From positions 24,107,501-24,171,500 of the forward strand of contig NC_084939.1 of NCBI RefSeq assembly GCF_958298935.1: DNA of 64,000 bases, read 5' to 3'. The notes beneath the pieces are model-generated. The model did not search any database, had not been told where the DNA came from, and saw nothing but the letters and a program-made list of their open reading frames with translations. The first letter of the stretch is position 1, and every line of letters starts with the position of its first letter. This DNA is from Phragmites australis. Lineage: Eukaryota; Streptophyta; Magnoliopsida; Poales; Poaceae. This document shows positions 10,895-21,638 of the stretch, piece by piece. The position numbers and the translations under genes are program-made.

Positions 10895-12108
10895 TTGTCT
10901 CTAGCGATAGATTGATCAACTATGTTCTGGCTACCCCTTCAAGAGCTGTGGGGATGTAATTCGCTATTATCTTCTCATCCCCACCAGCTGTCTGGATGGT
11001 CGTGGTATATATATGGAGAAACTCAATGTGATTTATGCTTTTATTGTATTTCTCGATCATCCCAGGACATCTGGAGAGAATGTCAGGCATCTGTTGATAG
11101 CACATTGCTTGGTTCCAGCACCTCCGAGAGTCTTTTTCTCCAGTGATCAGAGATCGGTTCCGATTTGATCGATGTTGGGACGTTTCCTGATTTGATTGAT
11201 CAGGGGTAGAAGCCTCCTCAGAAGCAGTCGGGCGTCTTCGCCAGTTGTCAATGACTTCACGGAAGTCATTGATCGGATGACCCTTGACTAGTGAGGTCTG
11301 ACAACGATTATTTACCCGATTGTCATCCTAAGAAGCCTTAATCATGGGGTTACACCTTTCCGGATCCGACGCATCTCGCAATGGGGGATTATTGGGCCTG
11401 CCCCAATTAGTACTATTTCCAGCTATGGCTAGATGGGAGTTCTCGGCATGGAGCATGATCTTCTTTGTTAAGTCAATCACCGAGTTCACACAATCCTTAC
11501 TGGCTAGGGTAGCCAGATCTATGGTCGAAGGACGTATGAGAGCCTCTTGTAGAAGGAGGATCCTCTTAGCAGTCGTGGATTTAAAGCGGTCAGCCCCCTG
11601 TTGATAATCAGGAGAATGTATGATCAGGCCCCGATAAAGGCCGGAGGTGGTGTGCCTGCGTGAGGCTGACCATTGGCTTCCGCCAGGGGCCGGAGGACCC
11701 TGACCGTTTGCAAGGTCATCATTATGATGACCCAGATCATCACCTCCGTCTTTGATAACGAAGACTTCTCTGGGGTAATCTTCGCTAGAGATGGTGTCTA
11801 TATTCATCATAGATGCTTCATCAGATGGCTCCGGGTTGGTATCTTGATAATCTATACTGTGAATCGTACATTCATAGTTGTCTTGGCAGCCGGGTGGTTC
11901 AAACTTGATACCGTAATCTTTGGCGCATTGATCTATAAACTGACTTACCTCGTCGCTAAAATCCACCTGATCGATCACCGGTTCGTCAGGAAAAGAGGTA
12001 AAGTTGTTATAGAACCCCTCGTCAAAAAATAGCTTTGGGCGATGTCGATAGCATATCGTGTGTAGACTCTTCAACTCCTTTTGTCATGATCCCCATGGAC
12101 GGCACCAG
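10895..12108 (-). mobile_element. Ty3-gypsy gag remnant (minus strand)
   Basis: Read on the minus strand, 12074-11328 is a 248-aa open frame rich in acidic residues. It has no named domain, but its position between an LTR and a gag core fits the N-terminal gag region of Tat/RIRE2-like gypsy elements. Downstream, 11105-10920 reads EFLHIYTTTIQTAGGDEKII and ANYIPTALEG. This closely resembles the gag core of the second gypsy element in this window (57777-58073, FLQIYTTMVQAAGGHGKVMA). The coding region ends soon after this motif, so protease and pol are absent. Just upstream of the frame (about 12090-12108) a minus-strand tggtgccgtccatgggg resembles the primer-binding region of this lineage. Confidence 0.7.
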
Positions 12109-12575
12109 CTGTCGACGATTGGTAAACCATTGATCTAACTAATTTGTTGAAGAATATGATGATGCTTTGAGTAGACGAATCACAAGGGGAACACACATGG
12201 GTTTTTAGATAGGTTTAGGTCTCCTTAGGATAATAATCCTATATTTTATTTATCTTGTATTGATCTGAGCCTATTATAAAGGGGTGTAGCTAGCCTAGAT
12301 TGATCTAAACCTAGTCAGCAATTTCTTCCTTGGCTTCTGTTGGCTTGTAATGGCCTCCTCCTCAGCCTCCGTGGGGCTCCTTGGCTCCATATATATATGG
12401 GGGTGGTGTTCGTCCTCTGGACTCCTCTTTCATATCTTTCAAGATAAAGCTTTCTAGTTATGGGACACCTTAGACACTAATAGGTAGTTTTCTTTCTTTC
12501 AGAGATCCTCTTCTCAAAGATAAATATATACCCTGAGAATTACGTGAAACCCAGAGGTACCCGGATATGGTAACT
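12109..12575 (-). repeat. Probable LTR of the 10.9-12.1 kb gypsy remnant
   Basis: This segment starts with TGTCGACGAT next to the primer-site-like sequence at 12090-12108 and lies upstream of the minus-strand gag. That is where the 5' LTR of this element should be. It contains a TATA-like tatatatatgg near 12390. Its far end is uncertain because the next element (a long-TIR repeat) begins between 12578 and 12606. Confidence 0.5.
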
Positions 12576-12577
12576 AT

Positions 12578-13455
12578 CCATTATTCATCGTCAGGTAAGG
12601 TGAGTCTCATATCGGTAACAAGACGGGGATGTTGGAGGATGAAGGTGGATGGCAAAAGGGGTAAATTATTCCAATTTTAGGGATTTTTATTAGATGGGAG
12701 GAGAGTATGAGAAGAGGTCGTAGAGATGTGCATAAGCTAACAGGGAACAAGTTGGTTTGCTCATTCAAACTTTGATGAACAAAAAAGCACTGGCAGCTCA
12801 CGCAACTGAAGCCCCCGAACCCTACGCGTGGATCACTCGGTTAGTTCAACGAAGTGGAGGCACCCTCCTCTGCAACAGACCCAAGAGCGTGCCCTAGCTG
12901 TTGTCTAAAAGAAGCACCTCATCTCCCTCACCTTAGAGCAATCTACCAAGTAAATATATCTAAAATAACGTATAGATCATCTCACTAACCTTAGAGTACG
13001 TTAACTCCTCCAAATTTTTAATCCTCCAACTACAAGGACGACAAAAAAATAGCGGTCGACACTATTTGCTTGGACTCGCAGTGGCTCTGTTCTGGTCAGG
13101 CTGGGGGAGAATGTGGCTTTTATACTTTAGCAAACATCAGTGTTGGTTGGTATATTAAACCGACACTGATAGTCATTATCAATGCTGGTTCTTAGCGTCT
13201 CAATCATTGTTTGCGTGTGTAAGTTTAAGAACCGACACTGATGCATCTTCAGACGTGTTTACTGTTGAATCGGCATTGATGGACGCTACTTTTGGCCATT
13301 TCTGTAGTGGTGTTTCCACGTTACTTCTTTCTCTACTCTCTTCCCATCTAATAAAAACCCCTTAAATTCGAATAATTTATTCACTTTTGCCATCCACCCT
13401 CATCCTCCAGCCTCCCCTCTTCGTTACCGGCTACGGATATGGGACTTATTTTACT
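12578..13455. mobile_element. DNA element with long terminal inverted repeats (about 120-140 bp)
   Basis: The block at 12606-12722 (with motifs ggaggatgaaggtggatggc and tttttattagatggga) reappears as its reverse complement at 13318-13440. The similarity probably continues outward through 'catatc' to about 12578 and 13455. Long TIRs of this size suit a Mutator-like element, but I could not establish a 9-bp target duplication. The interior contains unrelated sequence and a CACTA-type end (13110-13309). A third copy of the same repeat lies at 61035-61205. Confidence 0.65.
13110..13309. mobile_element. CACTA element end (fragment)
   Basis: The segment ends in ggccatttctgtagtg, the complement of a CACTACAGAAATGG-type CACTA terminus. 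It carries repeated subterminal motifs in both orientations (accgacactgat, cagtgttggtt, gaaccgacactga). No matching left terminus was found, so this is one end only, probably inserted in the long-TIR element. Confidence 0.5.
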
Positions 13456-14163
13456 AATAAAAATAAATAAAGAAAATAGGACAGAAATTAATGGATATTC
13501 TCCTTCTTTTTTAGATCTCATCTAAAATCAAACTATGGCATCGTTCCCGACATATTTGTTCAGCAGCGCTCTTATGGCGCATCCATATTTCTATACCTTG
13601 AGTTTATGATTCATATTACCGCATCTAATATTTGTGTTTTCATGCAATGTATAAGCACTTAGCTAGTATATTTTAATGGCCTCTCTTATTCTCTGTGTAA
13701 GTGCAACACAAGAGGTTCATGGAGACACCCTTCTCTCTCACCACTTCTCTAGCCATCTTCAAGCGTGGCACCCCCGTTGATGAATGATCATGTCCTTAAG
13801 CTTCTCGCGAGGTACGTGGCGACCTCAACTGCAAGTGCAGTTCCTCCAGCCCGTAGTGTTGATGCCATGGCCGCCCATAGACGACTGGTCGACAAGATCA
13901 GTACTACGTACGACCCTTAGCAAAAGCTCCTAAAGGGACTGTTTCTCTCCACGAAACAGGTCAATATATATGCCAAGTTAGGTAGTAATTTACGTATAAA
14001 TCTCGATGGATGGAAGAGATCCATTTGGATTTTGATATAATTCTTGATAGACATTAGATGAGAAAATTTCCATCTCATTGGGATGCATTTTTGTTAATTG
14101 TACACCATATTTACCTCAAAATTAATTAAATTAATAATTGGCATGTCTTTTTTACTTAAATTT
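13456..14163. other. No gene seen
   Basis: This is AT-rich spacer with a moderately GC-rich stretch at 13700-13930 that has no long open frame. It lies immediately upstream of CACTA transposase remains and may belong to that element. Confidence 0.3.
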
Positions 14164-14166
14164 ATA

Positions 14167-14766
14167 GATGGACAGAAGATGGATATATGATGTGTCACGA
14201 GTTGATGACGAGTGCCGCCGAGGAGGACATGCTAAAGAAGGAGAAGTAGCATATACTTTATCCATGCATTTATTGCGATAATAAGAAGATGTGAACCCAA
14301 GACTATCAAATCACACTTGATTCGAAGGGGTTTCATGGATAAGTACACATGTTGGAGTGAGCATAGTGAACATCAACAAGGCGGTGACATCTTCGCCAAT
14401 GTTGAAAATGAATATCCCATTGAAGATGAGATTATGGTGGATGATGACATGCTTTATAATGAGGATCAGATGCTGCGCGATGCGAAAGCTCCGTGCAAAG
14501 AGAAAGGGTTCAAAAAATTTGAGGCATTGATCGAGGACTCAAAGACATCTTTGTATCTGGGTTGTGATGAGAAGTATACATTGTTGCATTCGGTGCTTAA
14601 ACTTATAAGAGAGAAGTCAAGCAATTGTGTATTTGATAAAGGTTCCTCTGATTTGCTACGTCTCTTTCAAGACATGCTTCTGAAAGGAAGCGTGTTACTC
14701 AATAGCATATACAAAGCAAAGAAGATTATTTGTCCATTAGAATTCCTCTATTATTTTAAAAAATAG
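14167..14766 (+). pseudogene. CACTA (En/Spm) TNP2-type transposase, N-terminal remnant
   Basis: A reading starting ATGGACAGAAGATGG at 14167 gives MDRRWIYDVSRVDDE, the typical opening of plant TNP2-like transposases. After a frameshift and stops, the frame from 14317 reads IRRGFMDKYTCWSEH, then a long acidic stretch, then FKKFEALIEDSKTSLYLGCD and KAKKIICPLE. These follow in the order seen in the transposase N-terminal region of plant CACTA elements. The rest of the transposase (the catalytic part) is absent, and the frame ends at 14764. It is a dead fragment. Confidence 0.75.
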
Positions 14767-15744
14767 TAATATATAGACACATCACACATGGGCGTAATTT
14801 GGGAGTCTGAAATTTGGGAATAACTTGAAGGTAAAACAAATCATCTACAGAAATTTTAGTTATGATTGGTGATAACGGTTTGACCTCATTTATATACATT
14901 GCCTCAAGAATTACATCACTAGAGGTGGGAAGCATGGCCCGAGCAAGAAAAAAAAATGACCATTCATGTTGATTTCTCAGTATTTCTACCACTTATATAA
15001 TTTACTCGTAATTTGTAATGACAAAACTTCACAAATGATAATACTATTACTACATTGTGTGTAGTGCAACAAGCACCCATCAGGCTCCGTGCACTACAGT
15101 ACTATGTGTGCCACTTTACAGGTAAAGCGAAAGACTTTCATGATCTTAAGGAGGTTTGTCACTGCACTAATACTTATACCAGTTTCAACTTACTATGTGT
15201 TTACTTAATGTAGCAAGTATTTTTGTCATTTCTGCAGCATCGGCTCACATCTCAAAGCATGCTTCACGGTTCAGAACTCAACAGAATCCGCAAAGACATG
15301 TGTTATGTCATCTTGAGAAACATCGTAAACTCAAATGGCTTGTTTTTATAACAAGGACAAATAATGAATGTGAGTTTCAATCAATTGTATATTGTATCTT
15401 GCATTTTAGAATGTGACTTGTAATTTAACTTTACTGTTGTTATTTTTTTGCTTTCTAGGTGTAGCAAAGATAAGGAAATGAGAGAAAATAAGAGGTGAGG
15501 TGAACTTCAAAGTGTTGTTCATGCAATCTTTATTTTGAATGCAAACTTTGGATGTGAATGTCAACGTGAATTATATGAACTGTGAATGGAACATTGTCTG
15601 TTCATGAACAGTAGTTACCCCCAACCAGTTCATAAATAGAACCAACTAATACTATTATCACAGTCAATATGTTTTAGTCAGTTGAAAAACCGACTGCAAT
15701 GGCCTTTATGAACTGGCTGCAAAAACAACATTTTTGTGCTAGCG
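14767..15744. mobile_element. Probable non-coding remainder of the CACTA element
   Basis: The stretch following the transposase fragment contains short open frames without domains. Near its end, 15620-15744, there are inverted motifs (aaccagttcat / atgaactggctg). It finishes with tttttgtgctagcg, close to the complement of a CACTAGxACAAAAA-type terminus with one mismatch in the CACTA pentamer. This could be the right end of the CACTA copy; the left end was not located. Confidence 0.35.
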
Positions 15745-18419
15745 TTTGTATCAGCTTCTCTACAGAAAAATGCAAAAGTTGTGCAAACAAGTCGTATATA
15801 AGTATTAAGGATACCAGTTCCATTAGAATATCCTCCAAAACATTATAATATATTATTCCCATTTGATTTTAGAAGTTGACACCTTTTGTAAGATGGAATA
15901 ATTAAGTGCAAGACGGAACTACTCTAGTGCCCCTAAATCAATTTTCAACAAATAGGACCAATTCTCAATTCGTAGCTCAGAGTAGAGTCCTATATGTTTT
16001 ATTTGGGTGCAACGGAAGGCTCACACTCACCGGAAGAGATATTCTCAAAAACAAGTTCTTACATAATGTTAATAAAATTTGGTTGGATATATCTCAGAAT
16101 GTCACTTCTTTTTTAACTTAGTAGAGCAATATATCATAATTCACAACAGGCTACCATGTGTTTTTATAGAAAAAAAAACTTATTCCGACCTCTACATTAT
16201 AAAATGCACATAATCTGATTCATTATTACATCATAACACCGCAAGCTGAACTCCCCCTCTGTTTAAAATGCTTCAATGTGTCTTCTAGGTTATTTGACTG
16301 GCCAATTCGGTGCGTCTCACTTTATTGTCTGTCATGATAACAAAGTAAATTCCTATGTTGCAGCAAAAGAAAAATAACGTTTTTCCATAGTGCGCACTAG
16401 TGGACGTGTAAACAAAGAAAAGTGAAGAAATGACAAGGATCATAGTGGGCCTTATAGAATGTGCGAAATGACACTTCTCTGACGGAGATCGACCATAACG
16501 CGCTTTTGTTCTCTTGCGCTTCAACCTTTGCTTACGTCATGCCAACGGCAGAAAAGCTCACATTCTCAACATCCTAAATTACACACACACACAAAAAGAT
16601 TAAAGGTGATAGTCTATTTGAAACAAGATTATCAGTAAATATGTAAATGTCTCATGGGTTTATAATTTTCGTCGTCATCTTAGATATTCTGAACTATTTT
16701 GCTAATTGAAGGATAAAGAGATAAAGTTCTCATGTTGGAACTAGGAATAACATGACAGAAACATACAGCCGAAAAGTGATAGTGATGTCGAAAGAAAACG
16801 AAGCAATAGCTAGAATAGTTCAACGAATATGCATGGTATAGTGATCTTTTGAACTTTGACACGATCAACAAACTTTATTTTTTATCATCAATTTATGTCA
16901 TGATATACTCATAAAGTATGGTCGGATAATAACATTATAGTAGTACTCCAGCCAGCTCTGATGAGTTTTTTAAGGTTAGGGTTAGTGTCTTAGGGTTCAG
17001 GCTCCAACAAAACTTCATCTAATTCCCGAGCTTAGAGGGATGACCAGGGAGGAAGGTTGGCTCGTGGAGATGACGGTTGGTGGATAGGGCGGCGAGGCAA
17101 AAGGGCAACGCCGGTCGGGGTGGCAGAGGACGGCTAGTGGGCAATGTCAAGGCGAGAGTGACTTATCGACTGTCCGTCAGAGATGGGTTAGCTAGCGGAG
17201 GAAGTTGATATTGGATCCAACAACGGAAGCCACCGAAGACGTGGAAGAAGAGCGGAGTGGGGGCGATGGCACCATGGAGCTCGTCGGAGTCGAGGAAGGA
17301 GGTAGTGGGGAAGGGGTGGGGCTCGGGTTAGCTAAGGTGACATGTTGGCGTCAGGGACTGGCGGGACAGTGGCGTGTGAGGTGGCGGTGAGGGTGAGCTA
17401 GAGATGTGTTTGGTTGTGGGTGGGAGGGGGCTAATTACTAATGACGATTTTGATTTGGGGTTCCACAAACCGATATATGACGAAACTATCTAAAACAAAA
17501 TAATTTAAGTAAAACCCGAGACTAAGTTATGACGGCTACTATATATATAAGAGAGAAATGAGGAGGTCGACCTAGAGTTGTGCGGTCGTGGAATGGGACG
17601 CACACAATCTGGACTTGGACCCTGGCACGTTTACAAGGCCTGACATGGTCCAAAACTGTGACACATTAAATTATTTTATCAACTATGATTAATTTCTAAG
17701 GAATCTAAGTGTGAGATTAGATCCATTGAAAAGGGCTTATCGTAAGCTTTCTAGCAAGTGCAAGAACATCTCAATTGGACTCTATATGTGAAAGTTATAT
17801 CCGTTTTATTGACGTGTTGTCCACAGACTCCGAACGAAATTTGGAGTCTGACGTGAGAACGACTTAAAATCCAATTAAACTTGGCCTTCGAGAGGTGACG
17901 TCCAGATGATGCTGTGATGCATCTTCCATATTTCTAAGCAATAAAATATAATAAAAAATTAGTAGCATCCTATCATTTACAAAGAAAGTACGAACAACGA
18001 GAAACGAGTTCAATTTATGATTTATTATTACACACGTACTCTTGTAATTGATCATTATATATCTTAAGAAGTATTAGTGTTGTACGTATAATGATATCCT
18101 CATTATACAGAGAGAATCATGTGCTGATTGTCCCCAAACTACTCGGTTGACGGGGCCCAAGCAATATGGTGCAATGTAGGTTTCATGGTGGAGTTGTTCT
18201 TACTCGGTGAGTAACGGAGGGCGATCGTTTTCAGCATTTCCCGATCCACCATGTATATCACATTACAACGCATTGTTGGATTCATTTCATTTTCAGTTGC
18301 GAGTTCGACAACATGCACATGATTCTTCCTCCACAAAATTCCAAAAGCTAGCGAGCAGAACAGCGATTAGGCATGCCCACAATGCTGCTGGACCCCACAT
18401 GCATCCTAATTTCTTTATT
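15745..18419. other. Long region without a supported gene
   Basis: This is mostly AT-rich and non-coding. A G-rich block at about 17010-17400 (minimal C, many gg/gga runs) reads as low-complexity Gly/Glu/Val sequence and looks like part of a degraded transposon, not a gene. Short ttaggg-containing motifs at 16974-17000 are too few and irregular to be a telomeric repeat. Confidence 0.35.
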
Positions 18420-18759
18420 TTAGACTATCTCCAGCGGATACTTTAAAAATTCATCCTCTATAATATTATTACAGTATCTCTTAACACTATTATAATATTC
18501 TCTATTTTTTTCATCTCCAGTAGCTATCCTATTTCCTACCTTCTATTACTCTCCTCATCCACTCGGACCCACACACATACTCTATGCACAGTGATACAGA
18601 TCCTCTAAAACGGCGATAAATTTACCGATTCACAGCTGCTACAGTATTGCGACCGCAACACTATAGCACTAAAACCAGTTCTGTTGGAGAAGAAAACGGA
18701 CGGACAGATGGGCAAAATCAATGCAAACAGGGATACGGCCTCTCTTAGAGATAGCCTTA
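18420..18759. mobile_element. Tourist/PIF-Harbinger-like MITE with TTA target duplication
   Basis: The element spans 18423-18756. It opens with gactatctccagcgg and closes with the complement of ggctatctctaagagagg, so the TIRs share the g(a/g)ctatctc core. TTA flanks it on each side (18420-18422 and 18757-18759). A 3-bp TTA duplication is the hallmark of PIF/Harbinger elements. At 334 bp and without coding capacity it is a MITE. Confidence 0.65.
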
Positions 18760-18804
18760 GCATGTTTTTGTTGTCGACTTTGACCTCACATCAAACCCTT
18801 CAAG

Positions 18805-19065
18805 TACTCCCTGAGTTCAACGATGTAAGATGTATTTTATTTTGAAAAAATTATCTAAAGTAAGTTTTGAACGTTATTTCTCTTAAAATATATTATCAAG
18901 CGATAAAATCAAAATCATATTAACAGTATTTTAAAATATAAATCTATTATAATAAATTTATATACTAAGCATATATATATATAATTTAACTAATTATCAG
19001 TTAAATTTATAAAGTTTGATTTTTTTAAAACAAAATACGTCTTATATTATTGAACGGAAGGAGTA
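18805..19065. mobile_element. Stowaway MITE (Tc1/Mariner type) with TA duplication
   Basis: The left end reads tactccctgagttcaacgat and the right end is the inverted counterpart ending gaacggaaggagta. The TIRs extend about 35 bp and include a tgtaagatgtattttattttg / ataagacgtattttgtttt match. TA dinucleotides flank the 257-bp body. CTCCCT termini and TA duplication are diagnostic of Stowaway. Confidence 0.8.
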
Positions 19066-19392
19066 CTTACATAACTCTACCTTAGCATGGCATTTGCGAG
19101 TTCGAAAACCAGGAACTTGGTTTGTAGAAATTTTACAAGATATAGGGAAAGTTTGACAGAAATCCAGGACATGTACAAATCCAAGAGGCACCAAATCTAG
19201 CACATGTACAAACCTCTCCCATATTATGGCTAGGCTAGATAACGACACGATTGTTCCTGCCCTTATAAGATATTATCGTTTTCTACAGCTTTGCAAATTA
19301 GCTATTTTCTAATTTCAAAAGCAAACTGTCAATCACATTATACTCATTTCTAGTGTACTAATCATTATAGCATGCAAGTGCTCCACATGAAT

Positions 19393-19826
19393 TTAGGGTG
19401 TGTTTGGTTCTCCAGATCCCCTGTCCTGCTCTAGCAGATGCATAGAATCCTGAAAATAAGCATATTTGGCTATATGTATTCATCGTTGCAGTTTGGTTCA
19501 ATGGGTATAAATATACAATCTCATCCTGATCCGAGAGTGAAGCTCGACTCGAACATCACTCCGCAGCCTGGCAAGCAAACCCATTTATCAGTGTTATAAA
19601 ATTATCTTTATACGAGTAAATAATCACAATCTTAATTCTTACATCCACTCATACGGTCTCAGATTCAGTCAACTAAACAGAAACTCAGTCCAGCCTGTTT
19701 AGACAGATACAACCAATCAAACACTCTTCTTTTCAACAAATATAATCTTACTCAGCCTATTTTTTCTCAATCTACTTATACGATACAGCTCTACAAAACA
19801 TTATTAGAGAACCAAACACAACGTTA
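19393..19826. mobile_element. Tourist-like MITE with TTA target duplication
   Basis: The body (19396-19823, 428 bp) begins gggtgtgtttggttctcc and ends with the inverted gagaaccaaacacaacg. TTA lies on both sides (19393-19395 and 19824-19826). This terminus and duplication define Tourist-like elements. A related copy lies in the opposite orientation at 38692-39045. Confidence 0.8.
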
Positions 19827-19861
19827 GCTTTCGCGTACAAGAGGCAACTAGTTGTCGTTCT

Positions 19862-20618
19862 CACTACTATAGAAATAAGCTTATATGTCGGCCGATCACT
19901 GCTGGTTTCTTACGAGCCAGCAGTGATGAAATATCACTGTTAGTTCATATCATGGGCTGACATTAAAAGGCCATTCAAAAAGAACTGACAGTGAAAATCC
20001 ACTATCACTACCGGCTCTAGCCACGAGCCAACAGTGATAGTGGATGATAGTTTATTTAAAAAAAATTATAATTTTTTCATACAAAGTTGGATGGTGACAA
20101 ACTTTATATCAAAATTGTAGCTCTTGATGAGATCTACAACTTTGCAGTTGAAAACTTTTTTATTTGATATCATTTAGATATACAAACAATCATTTGAAGT
20201 TTCAGACAGAAGATGTCAAAAGGATTACATATGTAATGGTATTACTCCTACTTCTGTAGTAGGATGTTAAGGTCGTATCGCGCGAGCTGAGAGATACCGA
20301 GTTCGAATGCCACAAACCGCATGCGCACGAAAAATCGCGTGACTTGTGACTTGCGCAGACATGGGGGTTCCTAAGGTGAAAAAAAAATCAATTTTCTAGC
20401 CCAAAAAGATCTATTGGACACCCGACTATCACTGCCAGCTGAAGCATTCAATCGATAGTGATAGTCGTTTATCACTGTTGGTTGAAAACTTCAGCTAGTA
20501 GTGATAACCTCTTCACTGTCAGTCCACGGACCGGTAGTGATAGTTAATGAATATTACTGCTTGTTGCCTACTATCAGCTCCAAAATTGACAGTGAAACTA
20601 TTTTATAGAACAGTAGTG
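19862..20618. mobile_element. Non-autonomous CACTA element
   Basis: The left terminus is cactactatagaaat and the right terminus is the complement of cactactgttctataaaat (same end with a 5-base insertion). Subterminal regions carry many short copies, in both orientations, of motifs such as tcactgctggtt / agccagcagtga and tatcactg / cagtgata, typical of grass CACTA elements. The interior has an inverted ttgtagctc...gatctacaa stem and a tRNA-like gagttcgaatgcc block. No transposase is present. The three bases flanking each end (tct and ata) do not match, so the target duplication has eroded or one end has changed. Confidence 0.75.
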
Positions 20619-20702
20619 ATACAGTATTTTTTAAGTGTCGGTTAGCTAATGGCATTAGTGAAATATGCTCCTAATTATGTGGCCGTTTTCTCAAAGCACT
20701 CC

Positions 20703-20710
20703 TTTAAATA
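20703..20710 (+). promoter_or_regulatory. TATA-like box of the PADRE gene
   Basis: TTTAAATA lies 123 bp upstream of the ATG at 20833 and 85 bp beyond the end of the CACTA element. It is the best TATA match in the interval, and a leader of about 90 nt would be normal. The element's right end would therefore sit in the proximal promoter. Confidence 0.4.
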
Positions 20711-20832
20711 CAACACTAGCACAGATACACCACTACTACACGAAGTCACAAATTCTGGTGGATTGTGATATTTCGTTTGCGCCTCAAAAGCTACAACTCA
20801 TCACATACACTGTAGCTCATCGTAATCCCGTC

Positions 20833-21162
20833 ATGGGAAATTGCCTCGTGATTCAAGACAGGAAGGAGATCAAGCAGCTCCAGGGAGCCCTCGCCGAGCC
20901 CCCGCCGGGCCACGGCATCTCTGGCGTGCTTCCGGCGGCGATGGCGCCAACGGCTGTCGACGACCCGGGCGCCGTCAGGGTGAAGCTGGTCGTCAGCAAG
21001 CAGGAGCTCAAGAAGATGCTCGACAAGGAGGGCATGTCGCTGGACGACGTGGTGACTCTCATGCGCAAAGAAGCAAATGCTAGAGACAGTGATCAAGGGT
21101 GCTGTGGAGGATGGCGGCCTGCACTGGAGAGCATACCGGAAGGCAGCAGCTTTTCTTCTTAA
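20833..21162 (+). CDS. PADRE (DUF4228)-type protein with N-terminal MGNC lipidation motif
   Basis: This intronless CDS encodes 109 aa. It starts MGNCLVIQ, so Gly2 and Cys4 make it a candidate for N-myristoylation and palmitoylation, hence membrane attachment. The middle has VRVKLVVSKQELKKMLDKEG, the basic, hydrophobic-patterned core seen in plant PADRE/DUF4228 proteins. The tail is Ser-rich (IPEGSSFSS) after a CCGGWRPALESIPE segment, also typical of the family. Many family members respond to pathogens and abiotic stress; their biochemical function is unknown. An upstream in-frame Met at 20665 would add 56 residues and destroy the lipidation signal, so 20833 is preferred. No lesion is visible, and the gene is likely functional. 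Confidence 0.8.
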   Translation: MGNCLVIQDRKEIKQLQGALAEPPPGHGISGVLPAAMAPTAVDDPGAVRVKLVVSKQELKKMLDKEGMSLDDVVTLMRKEANARDSDQGCCGGWRPALESIPEGSSFSS

Positions 21163-21566
21163 CAGCCGGGATCGTTCAGAAATCAATCCTCGAGCTTGCA
21201 AGGTTGTCTTTGGAATAAGGTTAGCTTGCTAGCATATACATGTGAATATAGAGATAGAATACGGTAGGAGTTTTGAGACAAGGATTATCTTTATCTTTTC
21301 TTGCTGCTGACATGCTTGTAAAGAAGAGGTAAAGATGATCCTGGATATCAAGCGGGTCATTATATAGTTCCATGCTGTGTCCTCATCTCTTTCATCAGTA
21401 AACCAGTTTTGGTTGTCAACAATGGAAATCAAAAAGGGTATCTCATACATCCGTCATGTGTTTGATCTTTGTTAATCCTCACCTTTTTCTATTTTCTATG
21501 CTCTGGTGATGTCTGTCCCTGAACAACAGACTTAATTGGGCAGTAAAAATAGTGGACATGATCCTG
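21163..21566. other. 3' flank of the PADRE gene
   Basis: This probably contains the 3' UTR. No other feature is seen. Confidence 0.35.
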
Positions 21567-21638
21567 TCATAGTTTAGCCTGTTGCTTGCTGAAGACCAGC
21601 ACCTCGTATTCTGTAACAGAGGCCCTGTACACCAGAAC
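21567..21638 (-). pseudogene. Orphan terminal exon (unknown gene)
   Basis: On the minus strand a strong acceptor (ctgttgtttcag) precedes 24 codons reading VLVYRASVTEYEVLVFSKQQ and then AKL with a stop. The exon-like composition contrasts with the AT-rich surroundings. Upstream on the minus strand (21640-22400) I find no further coding exons, so this is either the last exon of a gene whose other exons I cannot recognise or an isolated fragment. I do not know the parent family. Confidence 0.3.

Noticed and set aside
16973..17002. Telomere-like ttaggg motifs
   Set aside because: Only two or three irregular copies, and not the plant TTTAGGG unit in tandem.
20275..20330. tRNA-like B box (gagttcgaatgcc) inside the CACTA element
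   Set aside because: No complete cloverleaf or A box at the right spacing; it is internal to a transposon.
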